From Neoscytalidium dimidiatum (Eukaryota > Ascomycota > Dothideomycetes > Botryosphaeriales > Botryosphaeriaceae), in contig CM074700.1 of assembly GCA_037367355.1 (NCBI GenBank), forward strand, positions 1,984,001 through 2,048,000: a DNA stretch of 64,000 bases, read 5' to 3'. A model generated the notes under the pieces. It ran no database searches. It worked only from the letters and a program-made list of their open reading frames with translations, and was not told where the DNA came from. The position numbers and the translations under genes are program-made. Shown piece after piece: positions 1 through 11,131 of this stretch. Numbering within the stretch: the stretch's first letter is position 1; every line of letters starts with the position of its first letter.

Positions 1-390
1 TACATGGAGCTTCACAACGGCCCGAACTTTGAGCTACCCACCACCTAGGTTGGAAACACATGACGGAAGACAGTGATAGTGAGGCTGATATCGATGGGGA
101 TATTGTTGCTGTCGAAAACTGGAGCACGGACAACTTCCAATGTATATCATCAGAAGCATTTGTTCTTCTCAGCTATCTAGGCAATGATATATCTGTGTTG
201 CATCTATTTGAATTATCCTGACTGACAACTTCACTTGGCATGACCTTTGCCGAGCGCCGCAGAACTGGACACGCTTATTACCACATGGGTTCATATATGA
301 GTCATCAAGATTCTTTAGCACAAGTTCTTCATTAGTGGATCTCTGCAAATTGATAGTAAATTTATTACCAAAATCCGGTCATTGCAGAAT
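1..390. other. Intergenic, left edge
   Basis: I see no supported gene here. The stretch is the 3' flank of the flavoprotein gene that ends at 391. It contains only short open frames without recognisable protein similarity. Confidence 0.5.
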
Positions 391-1898
391 TCACCTGTCG
401 AATTCACCAGCATAGAGCGCTTGGCCAGGCTCATCATTCATGATCTCCCAGAGAGATCGAGGGTTCAGTTCCGCTCTCTTAGTAAGTCCGCCTGCGAGAG
501 CCCTCTCCCCATCCTCGCGCTCGAGTTTTACTGTCGACATGAACAGTCAGCCTCGCGTCATAAACCGTGCCCGGACATCGGGCGAACTTACCATGCAGGC
601 TGACAGCGGCGCGCTTACCGCTCCAAAGAGCATGCGGCAGATTCGTCGAGTTGTCCGTGTTCGCGTCTCCAACGGCATACACGCCAGGCACATTCGTCAA
701 CAAGCCATTGGACTGGTTGGCATACAGCCTGTCCCCGTAGAGCGTGACGCCCAAATCCGCGCCCACACGCGACCTCTGCTCCTTGGGGAAAGCCACCAGG
801 AAGGCAGCGCGCTCGACGGGCTCGCCCTCGGTGAAGTCCACCCTGAAGCTGTCGTACTCGGGCACCGTCGGCAGGCTCGGATCCGCGTCGTCGTACGCGT
901 CGTTGCCGTCTTTCAGGCGCGTGATGCTCGCGAGGGTGCGGTTCTCGATCCTGACGTTGTGGAGGGCCAGGTACTCCTCCCACCGCGGGAACGCCTCGGC
1001 GGCGGCGGCGCGGGCGTCCGGGGTGTCGGTGCCGTTGACGAAGGCGATGATGTCCTTGTTCAGGGTCAGGATCTCCTGGACAGTGCTGGCCACCTCGTCG
1101 AAGGGCGTCAGCAGGCCCAGCGTCTGGTCCGCGTGCTCGTGCCCGTCGCACCACGGGCACCAGAAGATGCCCTGCGCCCAGTTCTCCTGCAGCCCCGGCG
1201 TGTCCGGGAGCAGGTCGCGGATGCCGGTCGCCAGGACGATCTTGCGGGCCCGGTACGTCTCTTGGGTGTTGTTGAAGCTGGTCGAGGAGACGGTGAAGGA
1301 TGTGTAGGACGAGTTGCCCGAGGGAGTGATGCTGTTGACCGTTCCGTTCGTCCAGCTGATGGTGTCGTAGTGGGCGAGCTGTTCGCGGGCTGCCCAGCGG
1401 TAGTATGCGGGCGTGACGCCTGCAGATTTGTCAGTATGCCGCAGACACCCAAGGGGGGGAAAAAAAAGGCGCAGATCATCGCTATGACTTGAAGGTGAAG
1501 CTGAAGACGCTATGAGAAGCAAGAGAAGGGCGCAAGGGTTGACCACGAGTAGACATCTCATGGGCTACGTGATCTCTGCCTGAGGGCTCATTACAGCTTC
1601 CGACCATCTGCGACAGGCGTTTTAAGGTTTGGGGTGTTTCGGAGGAGCGGGGAAAGGATATAGGCTTACCGTCAAAGCCGAGCAGATCGTGGAGATGCCT
1701 CGTCTTTGCGTTGCGATACTCGGCACTGTCAATGAGGAGGACGTTGCGGCGAACGCGAGCAAGACCGCTCAGAGCGCTCAAGCCGGAGGGACCACCCCCT
1801 ACGATAATCGCATCGTACTCTGGCACATTACGGGGGATTACTGCTCCCCAAGAGAGAGTGATTGGGGCGAGCTGCAGAAAAGAAGCAAGACGAACCAT
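391..1898 (-). CDS. Thioredoxin-reductase-like FAD oxidoreductase with signal peptide
   Basis: The exons are 1898-1670, 1419-592 and 530-391, with GT-AG introns and consistent phase, giving 398 aa. The hydrophobic N-terminus (residues 1-20) looks like a signal peptide. It is followed by the FAD-binding motif GGGPSG (about 34-39). A redox-active CPWC pair sits at about residues 164-167 in the context FWCPWCDG. The C-terminal GVYAVGDAN segment is the second dinucleotide/FAD signature of class II pyridine nucleotide-disulfide oxidoreductases. Several NxT/S sequons fit passage through the secretory pathway. Small fungal enzymes of this group include GliT-like thiol oxidases and reductases; which substrate this one acts on is unknown. 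The length is close to family size. The first intron (about 250 nt) is longer than most others here. No biosynthetic cluster genes are adjacent, so I infer only thiol/disulfide chemistry on a secreted or endomembrane substrate. Confidence 0.85.
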
Positions 1899-3355
1899 GG
1901 CGAAAACGAAGGACGCGAGCGGACTGCAGGGGAGAGAATCAGAAAGGAGGCCATCTGGGAGATTTAATAGTAGAAAGTCAATCGACAGCACGCGCAAATG
2001 ATCGCGAATTACGCCATGGAAGTTGAGCGAGAATCATGGGCGAATGCCTGCTTTCGAGTTTCCCGATCGGTCGTCTGATCTGCCGAGTATCCATGTGCGA
2101 GTCGCAGGCATGGTGTGCCGGCCGTCTTGCGTGACCCATGACTCGGCTCCCTATTCGTCCAAGACAATAGGTCTGCTGACGGCTCCCAAGGGCAATTAGC
2201 TTAACTACTGCAAGCAATACCCATTGCTGGTTACGCAAAAATACATCATTGTCCGATTGCTCCAGATCTGAGTGAAAAGAACGCCCATGTTCGTCCACAC
2301 AACGGCAGGTCCTTGCTTCGTCAGTTACGCGAACAGGGATCCAGCTATAGGCCTCACTCAGGCCCCAGCGCAAACCAACGTCTGTAGTGTTGCCGCCAAG
2401 GCCCGTATTGCAAGGCGGTACAGCACGCCTTGTGAGACAAATTTCGCATGCCCCAGGCGCACAATATGCGGTATTGATTCAAGATAAAGACCCAGAACAA
2501 AGGTCCAGTGCTCTGGGTATCCTCATGCAATAATTGTTGCGTAACCGAATTCCTGAAGTCGAAGGTGCAATTGCTGCAGGAAAGGCATGAGTTGTCGATA
2601 GTTACTTTTAGATCCCTGTGGTGGTACCCTGACATTCTCCTTTATGCAAACCCGTCAAAGTCAAAGCCAAAGCGGAGAATTTGCTCTCTCCTCTCTCCTT
2701 TTATCTCTGTCCATTTGAAATTGCGGCACGTAGCCGCCCGATATGAATGATTTCACAGTGTTTTATTCCTTCAATGACCGGCACGTTCTTGTAGATAAAC
2801 TTGAAAAAAAAAATGAAGAAAAAAAAAAAGAAAAAGGAGAATGCAAAGCATCCAACTCTGCAATGTTCCGACAAACATCACATGGCCAATGAAGAAAACG
2901 CAGTGACGCGTTACCGATTCATGCAGGGCCGCTGCAGAAGCATATATGTTCCGTGGGCGCGTCATGTGCTGCGGTAGATATTATTTTGGTGCATCCATTG
3001 AGATTCGCTTAAAAACACACACGCACGCACACGCACAAACACACAAAACGTGTGAGATGCTCACCTATGGAGCAATTCAGAGAGATCAATCATGTCCGCA
3101 CGTACTTTGCTTGGGCTCGCCGGAGAAGACTGAAATCCATTCAAAAATTCTCCAGGCTACTTCAACCATTCTCGCCCCCCAGGGATTAGGCCTCAATATG
3201 ATACAGCAGCAGATGAGCGCATATCGCGAGTTGAGCCAACAATCCAGATGGGATTGTTTGACACGAGCAGTGACATCAAGGTCTGAATGGCTGTCTCATC
3301 CGCCCAGAAAATGGTTGGTTTAGCCAACACAAGACTTGCCGACAAGTCTTGTATG
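1899..3355. other. Intergenic with A-rich and CA-rich tracts
   Basis: No gene is supported. An A-rich run lies at about 2803-2836, and a CA-rich imperfect microsatellite at about 3012-3047. Short frames on both strands show no family resemblance. Confidence 0.5.
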
Positions 3356-5781
3356 TTACCTCCGACCATCAAACCCAGCGAGCCTCTCAAACTTTCTTTC
3401 TGACCTCTTCGCTTCGTCGCCCTGGTGAAGTTCATCGAGGTACTCCTTAAAATCACGAGAAAGCTCTACGACAGCGTTCAGGTGTTTGCGCTGTACCAAT
3501 ATCAGACCTTTGTTGTCCCTTTCATCATCGTACTCGGAAAGAGAAATGGCCGTTTGGAATGCTTGTTTGGAACATCTATGTCAGTATTCATTGATGCGCT
3601 TCATCTGGAATACACTTACCATTTCTGATTTCTCTGCCATTCCATACCATCTCACGCATTTCATCTCCATCGAGATAATCCTCTGCCGTACCATGTAGCC
3701 GGATGTAATCACCTCTTTCTCTATCAAGCTTCTCAACAAAGGTCTGCCATACTTGCCTTCTCTGCTCGGGTGTGAATTCAGGATAAAATAGCTTGACGTG
3801 GACGCGAGAGACGAATGCGTCATCAAAGGAACCAACTCTGTTCGTGGTGAGGAACAGTATCCCTTCATAGAACTCAAGAGCTCGGAGGAAAGCTGAACAA
3901 AGAGATCAGTGGTAGTGGCAGAAACCGATTTCAAACCAACTTACAAGCAACCAGACTATTGCGGTTCAAATCTGACGTAGAACGGCGCTCCATGAAAACG
4001 TCCGCTTCATCGATGAGAAGCACAGCATCCCAGCTCCTAGCCGTCTTGAAGTTTCTGGAAAGGTTCATCTCAACATCCCGAGGCTCAGTGCCAATATCGC
4101 TGGAGGTTAGTATCATGAGAGGGCGCTTTGTGAATGCAGCAATGCATTCTGTTATCAAGGTCATTAAAAACGCTCTTGTAAGTCGATTTTATAATACTCA
4201 CCGGCAGTGTACGTCTTTCCAACTCCAGGGCTTCCATGCAGAAGGAATACCAAGCCGTTCCCTTTCCCTTTCACAAAGTCCGCGGACCACTGTTCTCTCC
4301 CAATTGCATTACCTCGAGCATTGAAACGTGCAAAACTCTTTGCCAGGGCCTTAAGCGTTCTCTTCCGTCTCTCATCCATGACCAAGTGATCAATCATATC
4401 CTCCTGGAAGTGGGGTTCAGAGAGCTGATTGACATGTATATATTCTGCCTCCTTTGTCAGCAAAACCCGGTGGACCTTGAAACTTCTGGTGTAGTACCCC
4501 AGCTCCGAGTCTTGAAAACGAAGACCCAGGTTTCACGAGGACAAAGTATATTCATGTGAGCTGTCAGTGGCCCTGCGTTCGGTCCCTTCTTCGTGATATC
4601 GTTGTATTCTTCAAAAGGCGCCCTGATCTGAGTTTCGCCTTGCGCTTGGCGCCGAGTACACACCGAGCAAGTACAGTCCGAAATCCAGGTCCTGGATTCC
4701 GGACTCATTAAGGTAGGCACATTGCCGGGAAACCGCGTGTAGAAGCTTTCCAGGTCTGCCATGATGTTACCGTCAACCTGAGAAGCTGTAAGCATAACTC
4801 TACAGAGGGTTTTCTCATGCCCACCTCATTGTATGGAAAATTTTTCGTCTTCCCTTTGGCATACTTGCACTGCTTTTGGACGAGGCTCCACCACAGAGCG
4901 CCGTAACTAATGTACTTTTGAACATCAGCATCATCTTTGTCTGTCAGGCTTTCCGGCGTGATTTTGCGCTCCGAGTCGTGAATCTTTATCTCTCCATCAT
5001 ATCTCTCACGCACCACGCCCCGCTCCGTACGACCCAAGTATGTGCCATCCCAGTCAAGTGACCATACCGTAGTAGTCCATGAGACAGGGGGGTTTGATGA
5101 TGTGCCACCGACGACGGAATGCACGACTCCCGTGAACGGCTCCTCCTCATTCATGTATATAAGGAACCATGTATCTCCCGGCTTGAACCTTACCCACTGC
5201 CATTCCCAAGTACAGAATCCTTTCTTATTACGTTCTTGTTCTTCCCTGACGCTTTTCATTATATTTTGTTCCAAGAACTCTATCAAAACGCCTATGTGCT
5301 GATCTGCGTTCCTCTCTCTGATACAAAGGTCTGTCGGATTTTTCTTTGAACAAACTCTGCGAAAATCACAGAGCTCATCGAAATGGTGGACAAGGACTGC
5401 GAACGGATATTGAACGACGACGATGTCGCCTGTAAGATCTTGACTTGGGTAGTACTTGACAATGGATCGAAGAGCATTGATGATGGCTCCAGAGGAGATA
5501 TGCATGCTGATCGAGGGGGTGAGCGAGGCCTCGTTGCCGATCTTTGACGCCGAACTGCCATCGTAGCTTGTCGTGAAGGCTCTGACGATATCGAAGACGG
5601 CTTCGTCCGCTACGGGCTCAGTCCTCTCGCCGTCTAGCCCGTTCTTTCCATCAAAGATTCTGGTGTCATATCTTTCCAAAACAACACTTCCAGTCTCTCG
5701 ATGCCGGTATTGCGTGCGGTACCCTATGTAAGGTTTCTTTGAATCAATCTCGGGCTGCTTGATGCCTTTCTCTTGATCCAT
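3356..5781 (-). CDS. DUF7025/AAA+ ATPase, possibly frameshifted
   Basis: The reconstructed exons are 5781-4825, 4777-4202, 4148-3945, 3892-3620 and 3561-3356. All introns are GT-AG, and the last one uses an AAG acceptor. The N-terminal half resembles the DUF7025 region of fungal AAA proteins. The C-terminal half is a AAA+ module with Walker A GSPGVGKT, Walker B VLLIDEAD, sensor-1 LTTNR and an arginine-finger context FVSR. It is followed by the helical lid. The expected product is about 738 aa. The second exon does not keep frame: the upstream part ends in FKTRSW and the downstream part resumes in another frame at about 4496-4510. The exon length is short by an amount compatible with loss of 7 nt. 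So this is either a young pseudogene, an assembly error, or an intron I failed to recognise. The start is the first ATG (MDQEKG); an upstream exon cannot be excluded. It is transcribed divergently from the DUF7708 gene. Confidence 0.8.
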
Positions 5782-6635
5782 GTTTGATGCCTTCGAAGCT
5801 TTTGGACCAATATCTTGACTTGCCAAGACCACCTACGTATTCAGTCCCTCTGCTCTTGCTGCGATGGTGTTGTTGTGCCGACTCGTGTTCCTTGTGGAGG
5901 TATCTCAATATTCTGGTGTATTCCAGGGTTCCGATTGGGGGAGCCAGTCCTGTCGTTCAGAGCGTATAATCGGGGAAGACCCTGTGGGTGAAAAGGCTGC
6001 CTTGCGGACACATGTACATCCGGAGGGCCGCGGCGTATAAGATACCGGGCAAGAGCTTTGTTGCGGCTCTTTCGATAATATTGATTTTTTTGGCCCCCCC
6101 AGTAAGCCCCGCACAAAAGCCCCGCTTACATACGCCTTGATGCAAATTCATCCACATCGAGTAGATAATCCGCCAGATCATACAAGTGACTGCTGTGGCA
6201 AATCATCTGTGTTGCCAATGATATTCGTGAATGGACGACCGTGTATGCCTTTGCTTTTTCAGCTCGAGGGTAGCCCAATCTGTCCGCTTTTCATGCGTGG
6301 TACGTTTGCGAAACTCTTTCAAGTGATTGGTCGCTCCAACGACACAGTCACTTGCTAATTGCTGACATGCATGCCTCCTACACGGCGCTTTACTGTGATT
6401 GGATTGTAAAGGATCCGGAAACGCAAGCTTGCGTCTAGTAGTGACACAGCTGACCGGAGACGATCGCCCCCAAATCCACTTATTTCCCGCAGCGGCATCC
6501 GGTTCCAGCTGGCTCCCGACGATTAATCCAGCAGAATACCCTCACACGTCGATATAGTCCAGCCTGTCAGAGGTATATTTCTCATATAACTTGATCGCTC
6601 GCCCTTTGGCCTACGGGGGGCCGGGTAGAAGAATT
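5782..6635. promoter_or_regulatory. Divergent intergenic promoter between AAA and DUF7708 genes
   Basis: The 854-bp region separates the start codons of two divergent accessory genes and should hold both promoters. I see no convincing TATA box, named factor site or other gene. Confidence 0.4.
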
Positions 6636-8791
6636 ATGCACGATCCTCGCGAACCTGAAAAGCTCGTGAACATGTACGCCCATCATGTGGAAGACAGGCT
6701 AGGTCCGGAAAAGGATGCGTACGCATTAGCGCAAGTCCTTGGTTGTGAGAAGGTAGACCAGGAAGTACTCACAGAGCCATGGCGAAGGTTTTTCGAGCCG
6801 CAGAGACAAGAGGAGGGACATAGGTACGTGTTTTAAATACTCAATGGTTTATGAGTGCAAGCTGACTGGGAAAAAAAATATCAGTGACCCTATTTTACGC
6901 ACTATAGACGTAGAATCGAGGAGGCTGAAGGACCAGTGGATCAAGTTCCAAGGTGAATGCCCCGCCGAGGAGCGAGTCGACCTGCAGCATGATCTGCCAA
7001 CTATCGAAGGCCTTGTTGGAATGGTGAAGAAAATGAACGATTCTTGGACAATGAAGCGATCCAAAGGTGCGGGGAGAAAAGCTTTGGAGCAATTCCACCG
7101 CTTCTGCTCCACGCTCAACTCTCACAGCTCGCTCTTAGCCGTGCTACCTCAACAAAGCGAATATGTCTCAGTTTTCTCCGGTGCTCTCACTACGACTATC
7201 AAGGTAATCATTCAGAAATACCTTATATCTGTTGAAATTTGAGTGACTCAGATATATACAGGCCAGTGTCAACCATGAGAAGATTGCAGAGGGGCTATCC
7301 GAGTCTCTGTGGATTATTAGTGAGCACATCGGGGAGTGCAACTTCAAGAAAGAACTTTTTCCTACTTCAGAAATGAAGAAAGAGGTTGCTGACTTTTATG
7401 CTCATATCTTCCTCTTCCTTTCTGATGTCATGAAATGGATGACCAAGAAGAGACGGCAGAGATTCTTGGACTCATTTAATGAAGACTTCAACAAAACCTT
7501 TGAAGATCAAGTCAGCAATATTAGAGCTAGCTCCGAGAAGATGGGAAGAATAGCATCTCTGGCTTCTCAGGCCGAAGTGAGGTCCACAAGGCTCACCGTA
7601 GAAAGGCTAGACCGGGATTTTCGAGTTGGTCAAGAAGGACAATCTAGAGAGCGCGCCGAACAATTGCGGAAGCTGGAAAGCTTGGAGAAGAAGGTTTCAC
7701 AATTCAATCGGTTTGCTGAAGATGCGCCTAGACTGTTCAGGCAGCTAGGCGCTGATATCCGACTCATGCTTTCTGGTCAGGCAACTGGGTACCTTCAAGA
7801 CGTGGATACCGGTGAGTTTTCCAGCTCAGATGTCAAATGAACAAGATACTAAAGAAGTTTGACCAGGCGGTTCTGATTTAGAGCCGTTATTGCTCCTCGC
7901 TGGTTCTCATGAACCACAGACCGTTCAATGCGCTGATGGTGAGCTTCTACAGTGGGCTTCTTGTTTTCCATCGTGGCACGGAATCCTCACCTTTTCTCAG
8001 TTTTTGAATGGATGCAGGAGTCAGTATCCGTCAACTCCAGCCATCTCGAAGACTTCTTTGAACGAACTCGAGTCCGTCTGGCAAGGGAGGACTTCGATCC
8101 AATCATGATCTCCCCCGAGGCCGCTTCACGCCTTGGTACATGGACGGAGACACCAACCCCACAGGTTTTGTGGTTGTCGGGTCCGCACGTAGACGCGGAT
8201 TCAATTGACAATCCAATGTCGATACTCTCCGCGAAAATCATTCATTTGGTGCACAGTAACAGTCTTCCAGTCATTTCATACTTCTGCGAGCTCCGTCGAC
8301 GGGAACCTTTCCGGCCGGGCAACGGATCCAGAGAAGTGCAAGCGATGCTTGCCTTGCTCTATGCCATTTTGAGGCAAGCTGTAGAGCTGCTTCCACCAAT
8401 CTTCGAGACCAAAGTTGATCTTTCTGAACGACGATTCCTGCAATTGGATGGGACTCTTCGGTCCTGGGCAGAAACGTTGGAGATGCTCCGTGACTTACTC
8501 GAGCTCATGCCTCGGATGGCCATCTGCGTCATCGATGGCATTCAATGGTTGGATGATATGAGCACAAAGAAGTGCCTCAAAGAGTTGATACAGGCGCTGA
8601 GGCATGAGAAGTTGAAAGTGCTATTTACCACAGCGGGGAAATCCAGATGCCTTCTCGCGGAGCTTTCCATATCTGAGACGCTGGAGCTTGGGCGGATGGA
8701 TCCGAGGAAGGCTACCATAGGATTTGGTCCTGGATTATTTGGGCACACGGGCCGTGAAGAGGCTGAAAATCCGGGAATGGAGCGACGTTAA
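6636..8791 (+). CDS. DUF7708 NLR-like protein with degenerate NTPase domain
   Basis: The exons are 6636-6823, 6885-7203, 7262-7811, 7867-7938 and 8001-8791, all in phase, giving 639 aa. Introns have GT-AG ends and clear branch sites such as GCTGAC. Residues of about 85-250 match the DUF7708 domain seen at the N-terminus of fungal STAND/NLR-like proteins. A charged helical, likely coiled-coil segment follows. Then comes an NTPase-like region in which the P-loop position reads LWLSGPHVDADS, with no GKS/T. A Walker-B-like AICVIDGIQWLDD and a sensor-like VLFTTAGKS are present. No ankyrin, TPR or WD repeats follow, so the sensor end is short or absent. The family is linked to non-self recognition and programmed cell death in fungi; a role here is inference. 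The C-terminal 35 residues could be mis-modelled if another intron exists. Confidence 0.8.
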
Positions 8792-11131
8792 AGGTTGGAT
8801 TATGAACGCTACTAGTCACGCGCAGGTACTGGTAAGAAAGTCTAGCTGGAATAGTATAGAAAGCGTAGCAGTAACGACTTAAGACCCCAGTAATAATAAC
8901 AACGATTTAGCGGTCATGTAAACATATCGGTGCCGTACACATCTTAGGGCACTGGAAGACTTGTTGACAAGGGCCTATATGGTGTTCTGCTTGTCCCCTC
9001 GTAAGAGCATTCAAAGTGAAGAAAATAAGAGTCTTGCATCCAATTTTCAAGTAGCTGGGCATAACATGAATCATCTTATGGTATGTTTGTCATGTTTTCA
9101 TCTTTTTCTTCCTATTATTTCTTAGCTTGAGAAAGTGGCTTGTATGATTTTCCGCATTCGAACGTAGACAAAATTGTGATATTGACATCCGGTATTGTAG
9201 CCTTGGATTATGTCCGCAGCTAACGGAATTTTTGTTAGACTCTACTCATTTCGCTTCTCTCTTCCCTCTTTTCTTTCTTTCTTTGTTTCTCCCGTTTATC
9301 TATTCTCTCTACCGACCTCCGCGTTGACTGTTTACACCACGTGCTGTCGGTAAGCTCAACGTCTGGATCAGCACCTATATGCGCCCTAAAGCGGGCCCGT
9401 GGAATAAGCACAGTACCGGGAGCTGGAAGACTGGTATGGCAAGATTGTGGGCGTTGTTGAAAACAGACAGCCACCCACTGGTTCCCGCATCCACGCTAAG
9501 GAACACTCCTAATATCGTTCCGGCGACTTTGTCTGTGCTCATTCGCATTTACTATCCGGATATAGTTAAGGAACCTAGCTAATTCAGCATGGCACGGCAA
9601 CGGAGTATCATTATCCGCAGGCACATTGGCAGACTCAGCTGAAGCACTTATTTGGTTGCAAGCCGAGTCTGGCTCCAAGAACTACACTATGCGGAGGAAT
9701 ATCTCCACTCCTATTTCTTTCATTGGGTTCGCAGTTCGCTGAACAATGAAGGGTAAAGTATGAGCGGAACGAAGGCTTTGACGCAAGACGCGCAGGCTGC
9801 GAAAATCGCAGAGAATTTATTAAGTGCCAGCCGATGTCAATTTGTGTTGAACCGCTTGAGCATACGATGCTACTACTTGCAGCAGCCGCGCTACAAGGTG
9901 GTGAAAATTGCCCATCAGTGAAGGGGCTGAAAGCTTTTGCATTGAGCATTGTTACAATGTGTGATCGCAGAGTACGCGTACTAATGGTCCTGGCCTATGC
10001 CCATTCCGGTCGCGAAAGAACGCCACGAGAAAGCCAGGCCCGAACTTATCAGCTTCCCAAGAAGTCCTGAGCTTTAGTCTCCGTTTCTCGCTTCTCCGTT
10101 TTGCTTACCCTGGTTCTTTACTTCTCCACTTGGACCCTTTCGCTTCATTGGCGTCCGGAGGCTTATGCGCTTCCTCCACAAACTTCCTCTACAAGTTCTG
10201 ATAGCGCCGGTTCGTACTCTGCTACGCGAAATGACTAGTTCCCAGGCTTTGGCACATGGCAGAAAGTATACGCGGTGAGCTACAGCAGTCATTCATGTGT
10301 AAGTTTAATTGATCTCTTTGGATAGCTATGTCCTACCGGGAGATTGCTTTACCTCTCCGCCTCTGAGAGTGACACTGCTGCACCGCGAAAACATCATCAT
10401 TCCACCCGAAAGCTTCAGGATAGCACATGATTGTAATGTGGCTTTGATGCAACATGCCAAAGTCTAGGGTCCCAATAATCTGCGCATCAGGTGCGAGAAA
10501 GTTATGAAGTTCCTGAAGCCCAAGGGCGGAACCCCAGCTTTTCGCGCTACTGGAGTACTATTACCTGGAGCCCAACCAGTGTTCCGCGGTGGAAAATTCC
10601 TGCCGAGAAGTCTAAACCCTTCTCACGATGGTCTATGCTAGCCATGCGCATTTCTCCTGGTATCCAGTCACCACATGTTCCTCTAGTCTCAACCCTAGTG
10701 CTTCGGCTGGTGTGAACATTTTGGGAGACCAGATCAATATCGGCTGCCAAGATCTACCATACGGAAACCCCAGATTTCTAGAACGGATAATGAGCCTCAA
10801 GCTGAGACCCTTTGTTTTTTTTTCAGGTAACTGTGGGAGGAAGTTGCCGATATCTTACCTTGTTTCGGCAAGGCCCGGATTTTTCCACCGTGCTATTCCG
10901 TACTATCTGCCAACAACTCAAGAGGCTATCGTGTCTAGAGGTTGAGCAGCGTCTCGATTATGGTGACTTCCGTGTGCCAATCCAGATACCATTCTTAATC
11001 ACTAGAGCTTAAGGAAGTTCGACTATAAGTAACTCCAGCTCGCTCATCTTCGTACTTCTCCATCGCAACATCATCTCGTCTCCCGATATCCTGCCTTGTA
11101 TATCAATTCAGAATACGCTGGAACATTCAGA
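8792..11131. other. Gene-poor intergenic region (2.3 kb)
   Basis: I see no supported gene. There is a pyrimidine-rich tract at about 9250-9300 and several short frames on both strands with no family resemblance. The last 100 bp, rich in CT and CATC, is the likely 5' leader and promoter of the secreted-protein gene that begins at 11132. Confidence 0.5.

Noticed and set aside
440..1492. 350-codon open frame on the plus strand
   Set aside because: It lies antisense to the flavoprotein gene, whose conserved FAD and CxxC motifs prove the coding strand. The product is Arg/Val-rich, as expected for a GC-rich shadow.
9330..9345. CACGTG near 9337
   Set aside because: It is not close to any supported gene start. 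A single 6-bp match is expected by chance.
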